In this document: in pieces, positions 43,380-51,794 of the stretch
Layout: each line of letters starts with the position of its first letter
Position numbering within the stretch: position 1 is the stretch's first letter
DNA from: Mesorhizobium sp. 131-2-1
GTDB taxonomy: Bacteria > Pseudomonadota > Alphaproteobacteria > Rhizobiales > Rhizobiaceae
Direction: 5' to 3'
NCBI RefSeq assembly: GCF_016756535.1
Contig: NZ_AP023247.1
Location: forward strand, 4,526,501-4,590,500
DNA length: 64,000 nucleotides
Translations under genes and position numbers: made by a program
The notes under the pieces: model-generated
Seen by the model: only the letters and a program-made list of their open reading frames with translations
Told to the model about the DNA's origin: nothing
Databases searched by the model: none

Positions 43380-43459
43380 GTCTGTCTCGCTGTCAGCCGC
43401 ATGTGCTGGTGCTCCGGCTCCATCACGAATTCCAGCTCGATGGTCTTTCCAGTTCCCAT
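43376..43459 (-). CDS. Possible 27-residue peptide ahead of the membrane pair
   Basis: MGTGKTIELEFVMEPEHQHM is the start of a frame that ends in TGA overlapping the ATG of the membrane gene at 43379 (ATGA), as would a leader or short coupled gene. No strong ribosome binding site. It could also be a remnant of a larger gene. Recorded because of its overlap, which is unlikely to be random. Confidence 0.3.
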   Translation of the reverse strand: MGTGKTIELEFVMEPEHQHMRLTARQT

Positions 43460-43466
43460 CGGTCCA

Positions 43467-43901
43467 TCATTGGTCAGCGCCCAACATCCAGGCCGTGTGT
43501 CTCATCTCGTCACTGACCTCCAACCCGTTGAGGTCCCGGTAAACGAACTGCGCGAGCACGATGGACGAGGTCTCGAGTTCCTTGGACTTGAATGATAGCC
43601 CCAGGTAGTCCGCCACGTCCTTTCGACGAAGTTTCCATGCATATGTGGCGCAGAGGATGATGTGGTGGACGTTGTAGTCGCTGCTTTTCAGGCGACCAAC
43701 CGTTTCCTCCAGGGCCTGGTCTTGCTTGCCTTCCTCCCAGAGAACTTCGCACTCATATGCGTGCCGTTGATCGGGTTCAGCGCCATAGGTCTCGTCCAGG
43801 AACTTCCGCAATTCAGCGAATTTTTTCTCGCGCAGAAGCGTCATGCGGATTTCTACATTCCTCTTTATGTCCTCCAGAATTTCATCGTCGCCCTCATCCA
43901 T
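43467..43901 (-). CDS. Helical-repeat (TPR-like) hypothetical protein
   Basis: 144 residues from the ATG after AGGAGG (an upstream in-frame ATG at 43946 is less likely). Alternating helices, EIRMTLLREKKFAELRKFLD and EVLWEEGKQDQALEETVGRL, resemble TPR/SEL-type repeats. It lies upstream of two small membrane proteins in the same direction and may be their first gene. Function unknown. Confidence 0.7.
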   Translation of the reverse strand: MDEGDDEILEDIKRNVEIRMTLLREKKFAELRKFLDETYGAEPDQRHAYECEVLWEEGKQDQALEETVGRLKSSDYNVHHIILCATYAWKLRRKDVADYLGLSFKSKELETSSIVLAQFVYRDLNGLEVSDEMRHTAWMLGADQ

Positions 43902-44131
43902 TCGGCTCCTCCTTTTGGTGCTCAACCGCATGGGAGTTGAACTCACAGCGCCTCGTGCAGAAAGACCAGCACCAACTGCTTGCAGCGATAGTCCAGCACC
44001 TTGTCCCGCTCCGCCGATTGCGTTGCTTTAACAACAACGCAAGATGATCGCATGAATACCTGTCTTTCGCCAATTTGGCTTTTCCATCGCTGATTATGGT
44101 TATTCCACCATCAACCAGTGTTTTCTAATAT

Positions 44132-44725
44132 TCACCCCGCCCGCCGCCCCATCATCCCATAGTGAACCGCCAGCAGGTCCAGCCCGACCTTCAGCAGCTT
44201 GACCACCACATCGCGCCCGTCGCCGGTGCGTTCGGCGATGGCCTTCACTGACTGGCCCTCGAGGCAAACCTTGCGCACTACGTCGGCCACCTCCCAGTGG
44301 GCAAGGGCTGCGGCGGCATGGGCGTGGGCGCGGCCGGCGTTGAGCACGCGGTCGGGGATGCCGTTCACCCGGCTGCCGTCGACGCGCTCGTTCCAGGACT
44401 GGGGCTGCAGGCCCTCGCGATGGGCGCGCTCGAAATCGTTGCGAAAGCGCCCTCCTGCCTCGCGCTGCTGGCGGGAGAGCGAGGTGATGCCCACCAGCGG
44501 GTCGACGTTACGCAAGCGCACGATGCCGCCGGTCGAAGTGTAGCCGCCGTTCGAGACCTCGTAGAGGCGGCGCGCCTCGGCGGTGCCGGCGGTGAGGCGC
44601 TGGCGGCCGAAGGCGTCTTCCTTCAGCGCGAAGTCATGGCCGACCTCGCGGCGGATGCGCACCTGCTCGGCCTCGCCCTTCGGCAATTTCGGCGGCTGCG
44701 GTTTTTTGGCGGTCCTGCGGGGCAT
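44132..44725 (-). CDS. DUF6456-like helical DNA-binding-type protein
   Basis: 197 residues from ATG 44725 (an ATG at 44785 lies in a repeat). The core SLSRQQREAGGRFRNDFERA, then AAALAHWEVADVVRKVCLEG and VKAIAERTGDGRDVVVKLLK, is all-helical, ends in LLAVHYGMMGRRAG and matches the C-terminal DUF6456 region seen in alphaproteobacterial replication/cell-cycle-type proteins; the identification is tentative. It is downstream of the GcrA-like gene and could be the last member of the regulatory operon that begins at 46267. The family A/B repeat near 44740-44840 lies between them. Confidence 0.65.
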   Translation of the reverse strand: MPRRTAKKPQPPKLPKGEAEQVRIRREVGHDFALKEDAFGRQRLTAGTAEARRLYEVSNGGYTSTGGIVRLRNVDPLVGITSLSRQQREAGGRFRNDFERAHREGLQPQSWNERVDGSRVNGIPDRVLNAGRAHAHAAAALAHWEVADVVRKVCLEGQSVKAIAERTGDGRDVVVKLLKVGLDLLAVHYGMMGRRAG

Positions 44726-44739
44726 GAGGGTCCTTGGGT

Positions 44740-44835
44740 TGGTTGTGGGCGGGTGTTCCAGGACTTGGGTTCCTCGCCCCCACAAAGTGGGGGGAGAGGT
44801 GGCCGCGAAGCGGACGGAGCGGGGGAGCGGCGTGC
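44740..44835. repeat. Palindromic intergenic repeat
   Basis: CTCGCCCCCACAAAGTGGGG followed by GGAGAGGTGGCCGCGAAGCG: a CCCCAC..GTGGGG hairpin with the GTGGCCGCGAAGCGGAC extension seen in the rhizobial repeat family. It separates the DUF6456-like and GcrA-like genes. Confidence 0.6.
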
Positions 44836-44907
44836 GTGACTTCTCAAACGGTCAGAGCGCGGATTGCGGGAAGCATGAGAACATTGGCGACTTCGGCGTC
44901 CGCACCC

Positions 44908-45726
44908 TCACATGCCCCTCCCGCGATGCCCATGAAACCGTGCATGATGATGCGCGCAATAGCTGCGCGTCGGTCGCGTGCGCAGGCCGCAGCACAGCAT
45001 CTCCGGTCCGGGGCGAGCGCCCGGGGCATCCTTCTGCGGATCTTCCTCCAGCGCGAGATCGAGCGGCGCGCGGCAACGGCCGAACAGGCAGTCGATGAAG
45101 CGCATGGCGGCGACATGCGGCTGGCGGCCGGGCGGCGTTGGCCGCGGGGCCGCTGGGATCTTGTAGAGCTGCGCTTCGGATCTCTCGCGCTCCAGCCCGC
45201 CCGGCGCGAGCCATGCCGGCGGCAGCGTGCGGGCGGGTTTTCTTGGCCTGGGCTTGGCGGTGGTGCGGGCCGTAATCGCGGATGCATCCGCGGAGGGCCT
45301 TATGACGGACATGCCGGCGGGACAGCGCCCCCCTCTGCCCTGCCGGGTATCTCCCCCACAAGGGGGGAGATTGGCGGTTTCGGCGCTGGCGCCCTCCATC
45401 AACTGAGCGTGTCCGGAAAGCGCCGACGGTTCGCAGAGCGTCACCCCTCCAGCGGCAACCCTGCTCCGCTTGCCTGGACGATCGGGCCGCATCGCATTCT
45501 TCCTCGGCCGTCCGTCGGCGCGGCCACCCTTGGGGTTGGCGAAGCCGATGGCGCGCAGGCCGGTGTTGCGATGGACGATGCCGATGATGGCATTGCGCGA
45601 CACGCGCGCGCCGCGCAGCGCGCTGAAGCGCGCGGCGATGCCGGAGGCCCAAAGCCCCTCCCTCAGCCATGTCGCGATTTCGGTGAGTTCCTTCTCGGTA
45701 TAGGCGGCAGGCATATCGGCATCCAT
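44908..45726 (-). CDS. GcrA-family cell-cycle regulator-like protein with a repeat-derived insert
   Basis: 272 residues, against 160-200 in ordinary GcrA proteins. The N-terminal helix-turn-helix (about residues 10-60; TEIATWLREGLWASGIAARF, SRNAIIGIVHRNTGL) fits GcrA, which binds sigma-70-containing polymerase and GANTC-linked promoters in Caulobacter. The C-terminal CLFGRCRAPLDLALEEDPQK and CCGLRTRPTRSYCAHHHARF also fit. Between them residues about 115-145 (SAETANLPPCGGDTRQGRGG and RCPAGMSVIRP) are the translation of a family B palindromic repeat at 45307-45378, in frame and without a stop. A paralogue with a shorter linker presumably exists as the canonical gcrA elsewhere. Confidence 0.85.
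   Translation of the reverse strand: MDADMPAAYTEKELTEIATWLREGLWASGIAARFSALRGARVSRNAIIGIVHRNTGLRAIGFANPKGGRADGRPRKNAMRPDRPGKRSRVAAGGVTLCEPSALSGHAQLMEGASAETANLPPCGGDTRQGRGGRCPAGMSVIRPSADASAITARTTAKPRPRKPARTLPPAWLAPGGLERERSEAQLYKIPAAPRPTPPGRQPHVAAMRFIDCLFGRCRAPLDLALEEDPQKDAPGARPGPEMLCCGLRTRPTRSYCAHHHARFHGHRGRGM
45307..45378. repeat. Family B palindromic repeat inside the GcrA-like gene
   Basis: CATGCCGGCGGGACAGCGCC, then CCTCTGCCCTGCCGGGTATC, then TCCCCCACAAGGGGGGAGAT (three successive pieces). The same order of blocks is found in the intergenic copy 55331-55415 and partly at 5564 and 55225. Here it lies wholly within a coding region, so the repeat family can be exapted into, or tolerated by, proteins. 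Confidence 0.85.
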
Positions 45727-45800
45727 CGGTTTGCGGCCTCGCGGGCGAGCGCCAGGGTTCGGCCCGAAGGCCGTCGCGAAATCGTTCGGGTGAGATCGGA

Positions 45801-46139
45801 TCAGGCGGGGCCGCGTGCCTCGCCCTCAAGGCGCAGAAGCGCTGCCTCGGCCGCCTGCCTGGTCAGGCCGGACACCGCCCGGCCGGTTGCGCGATCGAAG
45901 AGGATGACGGTGCCGTCCTCGGTGCGGATCAGGGAGGTGGCGTCGGCCCGCGGCGGGCTGGCGGCCTGGCAAAGACAGGGGGCCGGAGCCGGGGGAGGAG
46001 CGGCTCCGGCCGTTCCGGCCGACCGGGGTGCGGGCGGTTCGACCGGATCCGGGACGAAGGTCCCGGTGTTCGTCCGGACCGGGGAGGAGGACAGCCCGGA
46101 CGATCTGGATTGAGAAGGCGATTGGAAATGCACGCTCAT
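45801..46139 (-). CDS. Hypothetical protein of the repressor-linked operon
   Basis: 112 residues from the ATG after GGGGAGG. A Pro/Ser/Ala-rich first half is probably disordered; the second half (SLIRTEDGTVILFDRATGRA, TRQAAEAALLRLEGEARG) is a compact alpha+beta module. Its ATG is overlapped by the stop of the 43-residue frame at 46136, and its stop lies 74 bases before the GcrA-like start, so the three are likely one transcript. Confidence 0.65.
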   Translation of the reverse strand: MSVHFQSPSQSRSSGLSSSPVRTNTGTFVPDPVEPPAPRSAGTAGAAPPPAPAPCLCQAASPPRADATSLIRTEDGTVILFDRATGRAVSGLTRQAAEAALLRLEGEARGPA

Positions 46140-46267
46140 GCCGCCTCCCCTTGCGGCGCGCGATGGCCGGCCGGCCCCGAAATGCTCATGGGCAGCTCAG
46201 AGACGCTCGTGGGCAGAGCCGAAACGCTCGTAGGCAATGCGGAAATGCTTGCGGGATGCTCATTCAT
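46136..46267 (-). CDS. Probable 43-residue heptad-repeat peptide
   Basis: ATG 46267, stop TGA overlapping the ATG of the next gene (ATGA). The peptide has four seven-residue units of the type SISALPT, SVSALPT, SVSELPM, SISGPAG, encoded by four imperfect 21-bp tandem repeats at 46179-46262. The unit length is exactly seven codons and stays open in only this frame. No clear ribosome binding site is present, which keeps confidence low. The CGTAC palindrome lies directly upstream. Confidence 0.45.
   Translation of the reverse strand: MNEHPASISALPTSVSALPTSVSELPMSISGPAGHRAPQGEAA
46179..46262. repeat. Four 21-bp tandem repeats
   Basis: Units start at 46179, 46200, 46221 and 46242 and begin GAAATGCTC, GAGACGCTC, GAAACGCTC and GAAATGCTT; the middle of each contains GG(C/G)(A/G). 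They encode the heptad peptide of the minus-strand frame at 46136. Confidence 0.8.
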
Positions 46268-46275
46268 GCGCTAAG

Positions 46276-46290
46276 CGTACGTTATGTACG
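46276..46290. promoter_or_regulatory. Operator-like palindrome in the S24 repressor promoter region
   Basis: CGTAC-GTTAT-GTACG is a perfect 5-bp inverted repeat with a 5-base spacer. Two half-sites follow: TCGTAC at 46309 and GTACGA at 46343. The same dyad occurs at 56423-56439. It lies between the divergent starts of the peptide operon (46267) and the S24-type repressor (46348), the place expected for an autoregulated operator. Confidence 0.7.
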
Positions 46291-46347
46291 AATGGTGCGC
46301 AAGCGAAATCGTACACTTTGGACGACAATTTTTGGGCATTTTGTACG

Positions 46348-46980
46348 ATGATGGATTCTCGGCACAGACTGCAGCAGGCGCGCGCCCAGGCCGGCTATGC
46401 CTCGCCCAGCGACGCGGCGCGGGCGCTGCGCGACATCAACAAGAACACGCTGATCAGCCACGAGAACGGCAACCGGCCGCTGTCGCGCAAGGCGGCGGAG
46501 AAATACGGCCGCCTGTTCAACGTCGACCCCGGCTGGCTGCTGTTCAATGCCGACGGCAGCGAGGCCGCGCCGGTCAGCCTTGCGCCCTCGCCGGTCACCG
46601 TCGACGTGCCGATCGTGTCCTGGATCAGCGCCGGCGAGCTCGGCAGCCAGGACGGCGTCGTCAACCTCTCCGACTATCCGACCATCCCCACCGCCGACCT
46701 CGAGGAAGGCGAGTGGATCGCGCTGCGCGTCGACGGGCCATCGATGAACAAGATCTCGCCACCGGATTCGATCATCTTCGTCAACCTGCGCGACAAGCGG
46801 CTGGTGACCAATGGCTGCTACGTGATCTCGGACGAGACGGGACGCGCCACCTACAAGCGCTGGCGCCCCAACGACACCCCGCCCTTCCAGCCAGCGTCCT
46901 ATCTCGACATCCCGCCGCCGGAGCTGGAGGGAGCGATCACCATCATCGGCCGGGTGAAGCGGTCGATGATCGATATGTGA
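46348..46980 (+). CDS. LexA/CI-like repressor: XRE-type HTH plus S24 peptidase domain
   Basis: 210 residues from ATG 46348 (ATG 46351 equally possible). N-terminal HTH_XRE-like helix bundle, about residues 4-65 (LQQARAQAGYASPSDAARAL, HENGNRPLSRKAAEKYGRLF). C-terminal S24/LexA-like domain, about 90-205: an Ala-Gly cleavage-type site ISAGELG, the Ser of RVDGPSMNKISPPD and the Lys of ATYKRWRPND form the expected Ser-Lys dyad. Such repressors self-cleave with RecA after DNA damage. The half-sites and palindrome upstream suggest autoregulation; no integrase or phage gene is nearby. Confidence 0.88.
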   Translation: MMDSRHRLQQARAQAGYASPSDAARALRDINKNTLISHENGNRPLSRKAAEKYGRLFNVDPGWLLFNADGSEAAPVSLAPSPVTVDVPIVSWISAGELGSQDGVVNLSDYPTIPTADLEEGEWIALRVDGPSMNKISPPDSIIFVNLRDKRLVTNGCYVISDETGRATYKRWRPNDTPPFQPASYLDIPPPELEGAITIIGRVKRSMIDM

Positions 46981-46983
46981 GCG

Positions 46984-47583
46984 TTACAGCTGCGGCAGGG
47001 CTTTGCCTTCGGCTTTCAACTCATCGAAGTAGCGGTTCATCGCTTCAGGCGCCAACGCAACCAGGTTCTTGAGGTAGGGGCTGCCGCGCAGATCGACACT
47101 CAACGAGCGCTTGCCCGTTTGACTGATCTCAAGCGCGTCGAAGCCACCTTTGCCTCGACCGTACTGATATTGAAACTCGACGAGGTTGCGGTCAAAGACC
47201 TCGCGGTAGGGCTTTAGGACGTGGCAACCGGTTTCGATGATCGACGTCTCGGTGGCAAACAGCCGCGCTCGCAAAGGGGATAGCGATAAGACGAAGGAAA
47301 TCAAAAGAACACCTGCCACGGCAATGCCAAGCAGCACTCTGGTTGTCGTCCTGGTCATGGGATAGTGAAGGAAAGCGGCGTTCTCGGAGCTAAAGCTGTA
47401 TTGGGCGTATCGAACGGCCTTCTCTTGAGCCGTCCTTTCCATGACTGTGAGGAATCCGTTCAGGATCAGGAAGAGCACTGCGGCGCCTGTCCCACAGAAA
47501 AGCGCGGCCGCCAGATAGGCATCCAAGAAGCGCACGCCGCATGAGTATGAGGCAAGAGCCCCATCACTGAGCGTCATTTCCAT
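46984..47583 (-). CDS. Membrane hypothetical protein
   Basis: 199 residues from ATG 47583; the frame is open to 47622. Two hydrophobic segments (about residues 15-40 and 85-105; AALFCGTGAAVLFLILNGFL, VLLGIAVAGVLLISFVLSLS) precede a soluble C-terminal domain with a VDLRGSPYLKNLVALAPEAM end. No family recognised. It converges with the repressor gene and ends four bases after the latter's stop. Confidence 0.65.
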   Translation of the reverse strand: MEMTLSDGALASYSCGVRFLDAYLAAALFCGTGAAVLFLILNGFLTVMERTAQEKAVRYAQYSFSSENAAFLHYPMTRTTTRVLLGIAVAGVLLISFVLSLSPLRARLFATETSIIETGCHVLKPYREVFDRNLVEFQYQYGRGKGGFDALEISQTGKRSLSVDLRGSPYLKNLVALAPEAMNRYFDELKAEGKALPQL

Positions 47584-47791
47584 TTCGAAGACTCGCCCCC
47601 AGCACTCACCCAAATGCATCACATCATATTTGGACGATGCTAGGACAGGTCAAGTGTTTCTTGGCTCCCGCCAAATGGCCTTCGTGAAATAGCTCACGAA
47701 ATCCGAAAGATGCTCTTTCTCGATACGGAAATTTCTGCTTGCATGCCGATCGTCGGCCGAGGTCAATGGTTTTCGGGGGAGAACCGGCGAA

Positions 47792-48841
47792 ATGACGAAC
47801 CGGGAAGGCGTGGGCGAAAGCCGGCTGATACGGCTGGTGCGAAAATGGCGCCTTCTGCTGTTGCTGCTGCTGACCGGCCTCGCCGCGCTGGATGTCCGCG
47901 GCGCGATGGGAATTGCCAGCAATCTCGCCTATGCGGCCTGCATCGGCAATGCGGCCGATCCGGCCCGCCGGCTCGAAGCCTGCACGCAAATCATCGATAA
48001 CCAGGCCGAGGGTCCTGACAGGCGCGCGACAGCCTACTTCAAGCGCGCCTACGCCTGGTCCATGGAAGGCGATCTCGACCGCGCCATCGCCGATAGCGAC
48101 CAGGCGATAGGCCTCAATCCTGAATACGCATCGGCTTACTACAACCGCGGCTACGACTGGGCCACGAAGGGCGATTACGACCGGGCCATTGCCGATCACG
48201 GTCAGGCGATCGCCTTCGACCCGAAAAGCAGCGCTGCTTACAACAACCGGGGCCTTGTCTGGTCGTACAAGGGCGACAATGACCGGGCCATCGCGGATTA
48301 CAACCTGGCGATCATCGCCGACCCCAAGAACGCATCCGCATACCTCAACCGCGGCGGCGCATGGGCGGCGGAGGGCGCCTTCGATCACGCCATCGCCGAC
48401 TACAACCAGGCCATTGCCTTCGATCCGACACTCATCGGGGTCTATGAAAATCGTGGCCTGAGCTGGGGCGGCAAAGGCGACTACGACCGCGCCATCGCCG
48501 ATTTCAACGTGGCCATCGACCTCGATCCGAAACGCGCCTACGCCTATTACGGCCGGGGTCTAGCCTGGTCAAACAAGGGCGACGACGACCGCGCGATCGC
48601 CGACTACGACAAGGCCGTGGACCTCGACCCGAAGCTAGCCGATGCGTACTACGCGCTGGGCTTCGCCTGGGCGCACAAGGGTGATCACGACCAGACCATC
48701 GTCGACTACGACCAGGCAATCGCACTCAATCAGAAATCGGCCGATTTCTACAGCGCCCGAAGCGCCTCCTGGAAGGCGAAGGGGAACCGCGAACGCGCCG
48801 AGGCCGACCGGAAGATGGCGGCTGGCCTTGGCGGGAAGTAG
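47792..48841 (+). CDS. TPR-repeat protein with N-terminal membrane anchor
   Basis: 349 residues behind GGGGAGA. A hydrophobic segment at about residues 19-36 (LLLLLLLTGLAALDV) works as signal anchor or cleaved signal. From about residue 75, at least seven 34-residue TPR units run to the end, each of the form AYYNRGYDWATKGDYDRAIA with D-x-D-Q-A-I. The DNA has a visible 102-bp periodicity. Likely a periplasmic protein-protein interaction platform. The next gene is a larger TPR protein, with a 164-bp gap; they probably share function. Confidence 0.9.
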   Translation: MTNREGVGESRLIRLVRKWRLLLLLLLTGLAALDVRGAMGIASNLAYAACIGNAADPARRLEACTQIIDNQAEGPDRRATAYFKRAYAWSMEGDLDRAIADSDQAIGLNPEYASAYYNRGYDWATKGDYDRAIADHGQAIAFDPKSSAAYNNRGLVWSYKGDNDRAIADYNLAIIADPKNASAYLNRGGAWAAEGAFDHAIADYNQAIAFDPTLIGVYENRGLSWGGKGDYDRAIADFNVAIDLDPKRAYAYYGRGLAWSNKGDDDRAIADYDKAVDLDPKLADAYYALGFAWAHKGDHDQTIVDYDQAIALNQKSADFYSARSASWKAKGNRERAEADRKMAAGLGGK

Positions 48842-49005
48842 GTGGCCAGGCAGGAAGGTCGCGTTCCTTCGCGCCTCCAGTGCCTTCGCTTGGCTCAGGC
48901 CGGGCGCGCAATCCAGCCACTGCAATTTGTGCTTGCATTCTGGAACAAAATGAGAACTATACAGTAACTGCAGCGACAGATGCAGTATCGGGGGGAGGAT
49001 CACCA

Positions 49006-51771
49006 ATGTCACGCCGGACAGGCGCGTTTGCGCGCGCATTAGCTGCATGGCGTTCGCGCCATTGCTCTTTACGGCTGGTGCTGGCCGGGCTGGCGATGCT
49101 CGCCGGACCAGTCGGTCCGGCATTCGCGGCTGGCAAGGACTACGCCGCATGCTTCAGCGACGGCAAGGTTCCTGCGGACCAGCAGATCGCCGCCTGCACG
49201 CCTATCGCCGAGGACAGCGCGGAAATCCCCGATGCGACCAGTCAGGCTTATGTCCCTGTACCCGCCATGCCGCAGGCGGCCAAGCCTACCCCGCCTGCCA
49301 CCTACGAGCCGCCGCAACTATACGCCAAGCAGGATAATTCCGCCGCCATCGCCTCGAACCTCAAATCGGGGTTGCAGCAGATGCAGGTCGACCCCAAGGG
49401 CGCGATAGACACGTTCAGCTTTGTCATCCACCTCGATCCCTACAACGCCGATGCCTATTACAACAGATCGATCGCCGAGGCCTTGGTTGGCAATTTCGAC
49501 CTCGCCGTCGGCGACTGCCGGCGAGCCGTCGAGCTCGATCCGAAGCGCGCCGGCACGTGCTGGGAACACTTGCCCGGCGAACAAGGCAAGCCGGCTGTCG
49601 CGCAAGCAAACAGGGATCCGGCGACCGCCGGAACTCTGCTCGAGCGCGCCCAGATGCGGCTGTCGAAATATGGCGTCGAGGGCGCGCTGCTCGATTTCGA
49701 CAAGGCGATCGGCCTCGATCCCGACAATGCCGACGCCTATTTCGGCCGCAGCCGCGCCCGGATGCTCAAGGGCGATCAGGCCGGCGCGGCAGCCGATTGC
49801 CGGCGCGCCATCGAACTCGACCTGAATCGGACAGGAAGCTGCGGCGAGCAGGTCGTCGGCGGCGAAAGCAGGCTCGCTCCGCCGCCGGACATGCAACAGC
49901 CGAACCCCTCCGTTGCGGCTGCCGTCGAAACCCTGGCCAAGCAAATCGGGCAAGGCAAAGCAAAGCCAACAGACAAGTTTTCCGCTTCACAGTTGTCGGA
50001 GATGCTTCAGGCGACCAACCCGGACGTTCTGTTCGCGTTACTGCGAGGCGACAAACTGGCAGCCGCAGGCAAGTATGACGAGGCCATCGCCTCGTATGAT
50101 GAGGCAATCGCGCTCGACCCCGATAGCCCCTTCGCCTATTTCGGCCGCGGCAAGGTTTGGGACTCCAAGCAAGTCTATGATCGGGCGATTGCAGACTATG
50201 ACAACGTGATCCGGGTCCTGCCGAATCTGGTCTCGGCCCGCATTCGCCGCGGCATGGCCAGGGCCACATCAGGCGACGACGAAGGCGCACTCGCCGATTG
50301 CGGCCTAGCCGCGGAACTCGACCCCAAGACAATGAATGCCTATTTCTGCATGGGCATGGCCTGGCACGCGAAGGGCGATGCCGGCCAAGCGATCACCGCC
50401 TATTCGGCGGCGATCGAAATCGATCCGAAAGATGCCCTCAACTATTACGGGCGCGGCGTAGAGCGGGCTGACAGCAAAGACTATGAAGGTGCCATTGCAG
50501 ACTTCGACCAAGCGATCAGACTGAATCCCGATAATGCAGACTTCGCGACTGCCCGAGAGGCGGCGGTGGCCGCGTTGAAGAAAGGCGGCGCGGCGCCCGA
50601 CGCCGTCGGCTCTGATCCGAAGAACGTCCAGGTCGTCATCGATCGCGGCGATGCCTTTTACAAGAAGGGCAAGTATGATCGCGCCATCGCTGAATACAGC
50701 CGTGCGCTCGCTCTCGATCCGAAGAGGGCGTCCGCCTATATCGGGCGCGGCATATCGCTTGTCGACAAAGGCAAATACGACGCGGCGATCGACGATTACA
50801 GCAAGGTTATCGCGCTTTATCCGACCAATCACGACGCCTATCTCGGCCGTGCCGTCGCTTGGACCAAAAAGAAGGAGGCTGATCGCGCCATTGCCGATTT
50901 CAGTCGCGCAATCGAAATCGACGCCGGTTACGCGCCGACCTATTTCGGGCGTGGCAGCGCCTGGTTCGCCAAGGGTGATTTCGACAAGGCGATCGCAGAT
51001 TATGATCAGGCGTTGAAGCTCGATCCGCAGATGAGCCTCGCCCGCAAAGGCCGCAAGCTTGCGGTGGCGGCGAGGGAGAAGGCGAGCGCCTCGAAAGAGT
51101 CAGGCGTGGTCGCCGGTCAGGCCGGTGAGGCGGCGACCAAGCCAAGCAGCGGTTCGCCTGCAGCGCAAGCATTCAGCAAGGGCCGGAAGCTGCATCAAAA
51201 AAACGACTATGACGGCGCCATTGCCATGTACGGCAAAGCGATTGCGCTCTTTCCAGAGTTCCACGACGCCTACCTAGCGCGCGCCATGGCCTGGGAGGGG
51301 AAGAGCGATTACGGTCATGCCGTCGCCGATTACAGCGAAGCGATCGCGCGCAATCCGAGCAATGCCGAGACATACTACGACCGCGGCCGGAACCGCGGTT
51401 TCCAAGGCGATTACGACGGAGCGTTTGCGGACTACGCAAAGGCCATCAGTCTCAATCCCAAGGACGCGCGGGTCTATGCCGACCGAGGCATCTTGTGGAT
51501 GGGCAGGCATGAGGACGCTGCGGCCCTGAAGGATTTCGAGAAAGCTCTCAGCCTCAACCACAAGAGCCCTGTTGCCTATTTTGGCCGGGGCGTAGTCCGG
51601 ACCAGCAATGCAGACTATGACGGGGCGATCGCCGACTTCGATCAGGCGATAAAACTCCAACCGGATTTCGCAATTGTCTACAAAGCCCGAAGCCGCGCTT
51701 GGGAAGCCACGGGCAATCATAAGCGTGCCGAGGCCGACCGCAAGAAGGCGTTGAGTTTCGGACTGAACTAG
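49006..51771 (+). CDS. Large exported TPR protein
   Basis: 921 residues from the ATG after GGGGGGAGG; a start 126 bases upstream is less likely. Signal peptide (about residues 1-37; LVLAGLAMLAGPVGPAFAAG). Blocks of TPR units occur at about 120-300, 370-540, 560-670 and 710-915, most with D-A-Y-x-x-R and A-I-x-D-x-x-x-A-I-x-L-D-P. It shares the KDYAAC..D..VP..R..ACT-type N-terminus with the smaller TPR protein, including the paired cysteines (CFSDGK, ACTPI), so they are paralogues. Expected in the periplasm. Downstream is a third exported protein, in the same direction 23 bases on. Confidence 0.9.
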   Translation: MSRRTGAFARALAAWRSRHCSLRLVLAGLAMLAGPVGPAFAAGKDYAACFSDGKVPADQQIAACTPIAEDSAEIPDATSQAYVPVPAMPQAAKPTPPATYEPPQLYAKQDNSAAIASNLKSGLQQMQVDPKGAIDTFSFVIHLDPYNADAYYNRSIAEALVGNFDLAVGDCRRAVELDPKRAGTCWEHLPGEQGKPAVAQANRDPATAGTLLERAQMRLSKYGVEGALLDFDKAIGLDPDNADAYFGRSRARMLKGDQAGAAADCRRAIELDLNRTGSCGEQVVGGESRLAPPPDMQQPNPSVAAAVETLAKQIGQGKAKPTDKFSASQLSEMLQATNPDVLFALLRGDKLAAAGKYDEAIASYDEAIALDPDSPFAYFGRGKVWDSKQVYDRAIADYDNVIRVLPNLVSARIRRGMARATSGDDEGALADCGLAAELDPKTMNAYFCMGMAWHAKGDAGQAITAYSAAIEIDPKDALNYYGRGVERADSKDYEGAIADFDQAIRLNPDNADFATAREAAVAALKKGGAAPDAVGSDPKNVQVVIDRGDAFYKKGKYDRAIAEYSRALALDPKRASAYIGRGISLVDKGKYDAAIDDYSKVIALYPTNHDAYLGRAVAWTKKKEADRAIADFSRAIEIDAGYAPTYFGRGSAWFAKGDFDKAIADYDQALKLDPQMSLARKGRKLAVAAREKASASKESGVVAGQAGEAATKPSSGSPAAQAFSKGRKLHQKNDYDGAIAMYGKAIALFPEFHDAYLARAMAWEGKSDYGHAVADYSEAIARNPSNAETYYDRGRNRGFQGDYDGAFADYAKAISLNPKDARVYADRGILWMGRHEDAAALKDFEKALSLNHKSPVAYFGRGVVRTSNADYDGAIADFDQAIKLQPDFAIVYKARSRAWEATGNHKRAEADRKKALSFGLN

Positions 51772-51794
51772 ACGGGTATCGGGAGGGGCGGCGG

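Noticed and set aside
44734..46113. 459-codon plus-strand frame opposite the GcrA-like gene
   Set aside because: Composition is that of a shadow, and the minus strand carries recognisable GcrA motifs.
46179..46262. Possible CRISPR-like or minisatellite array
   Set aside because: The 21-bp units are contiguous without spacers, imperfect and in a coding frame, so they are a heptad-codon repeat and not a CRISPR array.
46348..46980. Prophage repressor
   Set aside because: No integrase, structural, replication or lysis genes occur anywhere in the window; calling a prophage on a single S24 repressor would be unsupported.
47624..48388. 254-codon minus-strand frame opposite the first TPR protein
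   Set aside because: It shows the same 34-codon periodicity as the TPR repeats because it is their antisense; no start site.
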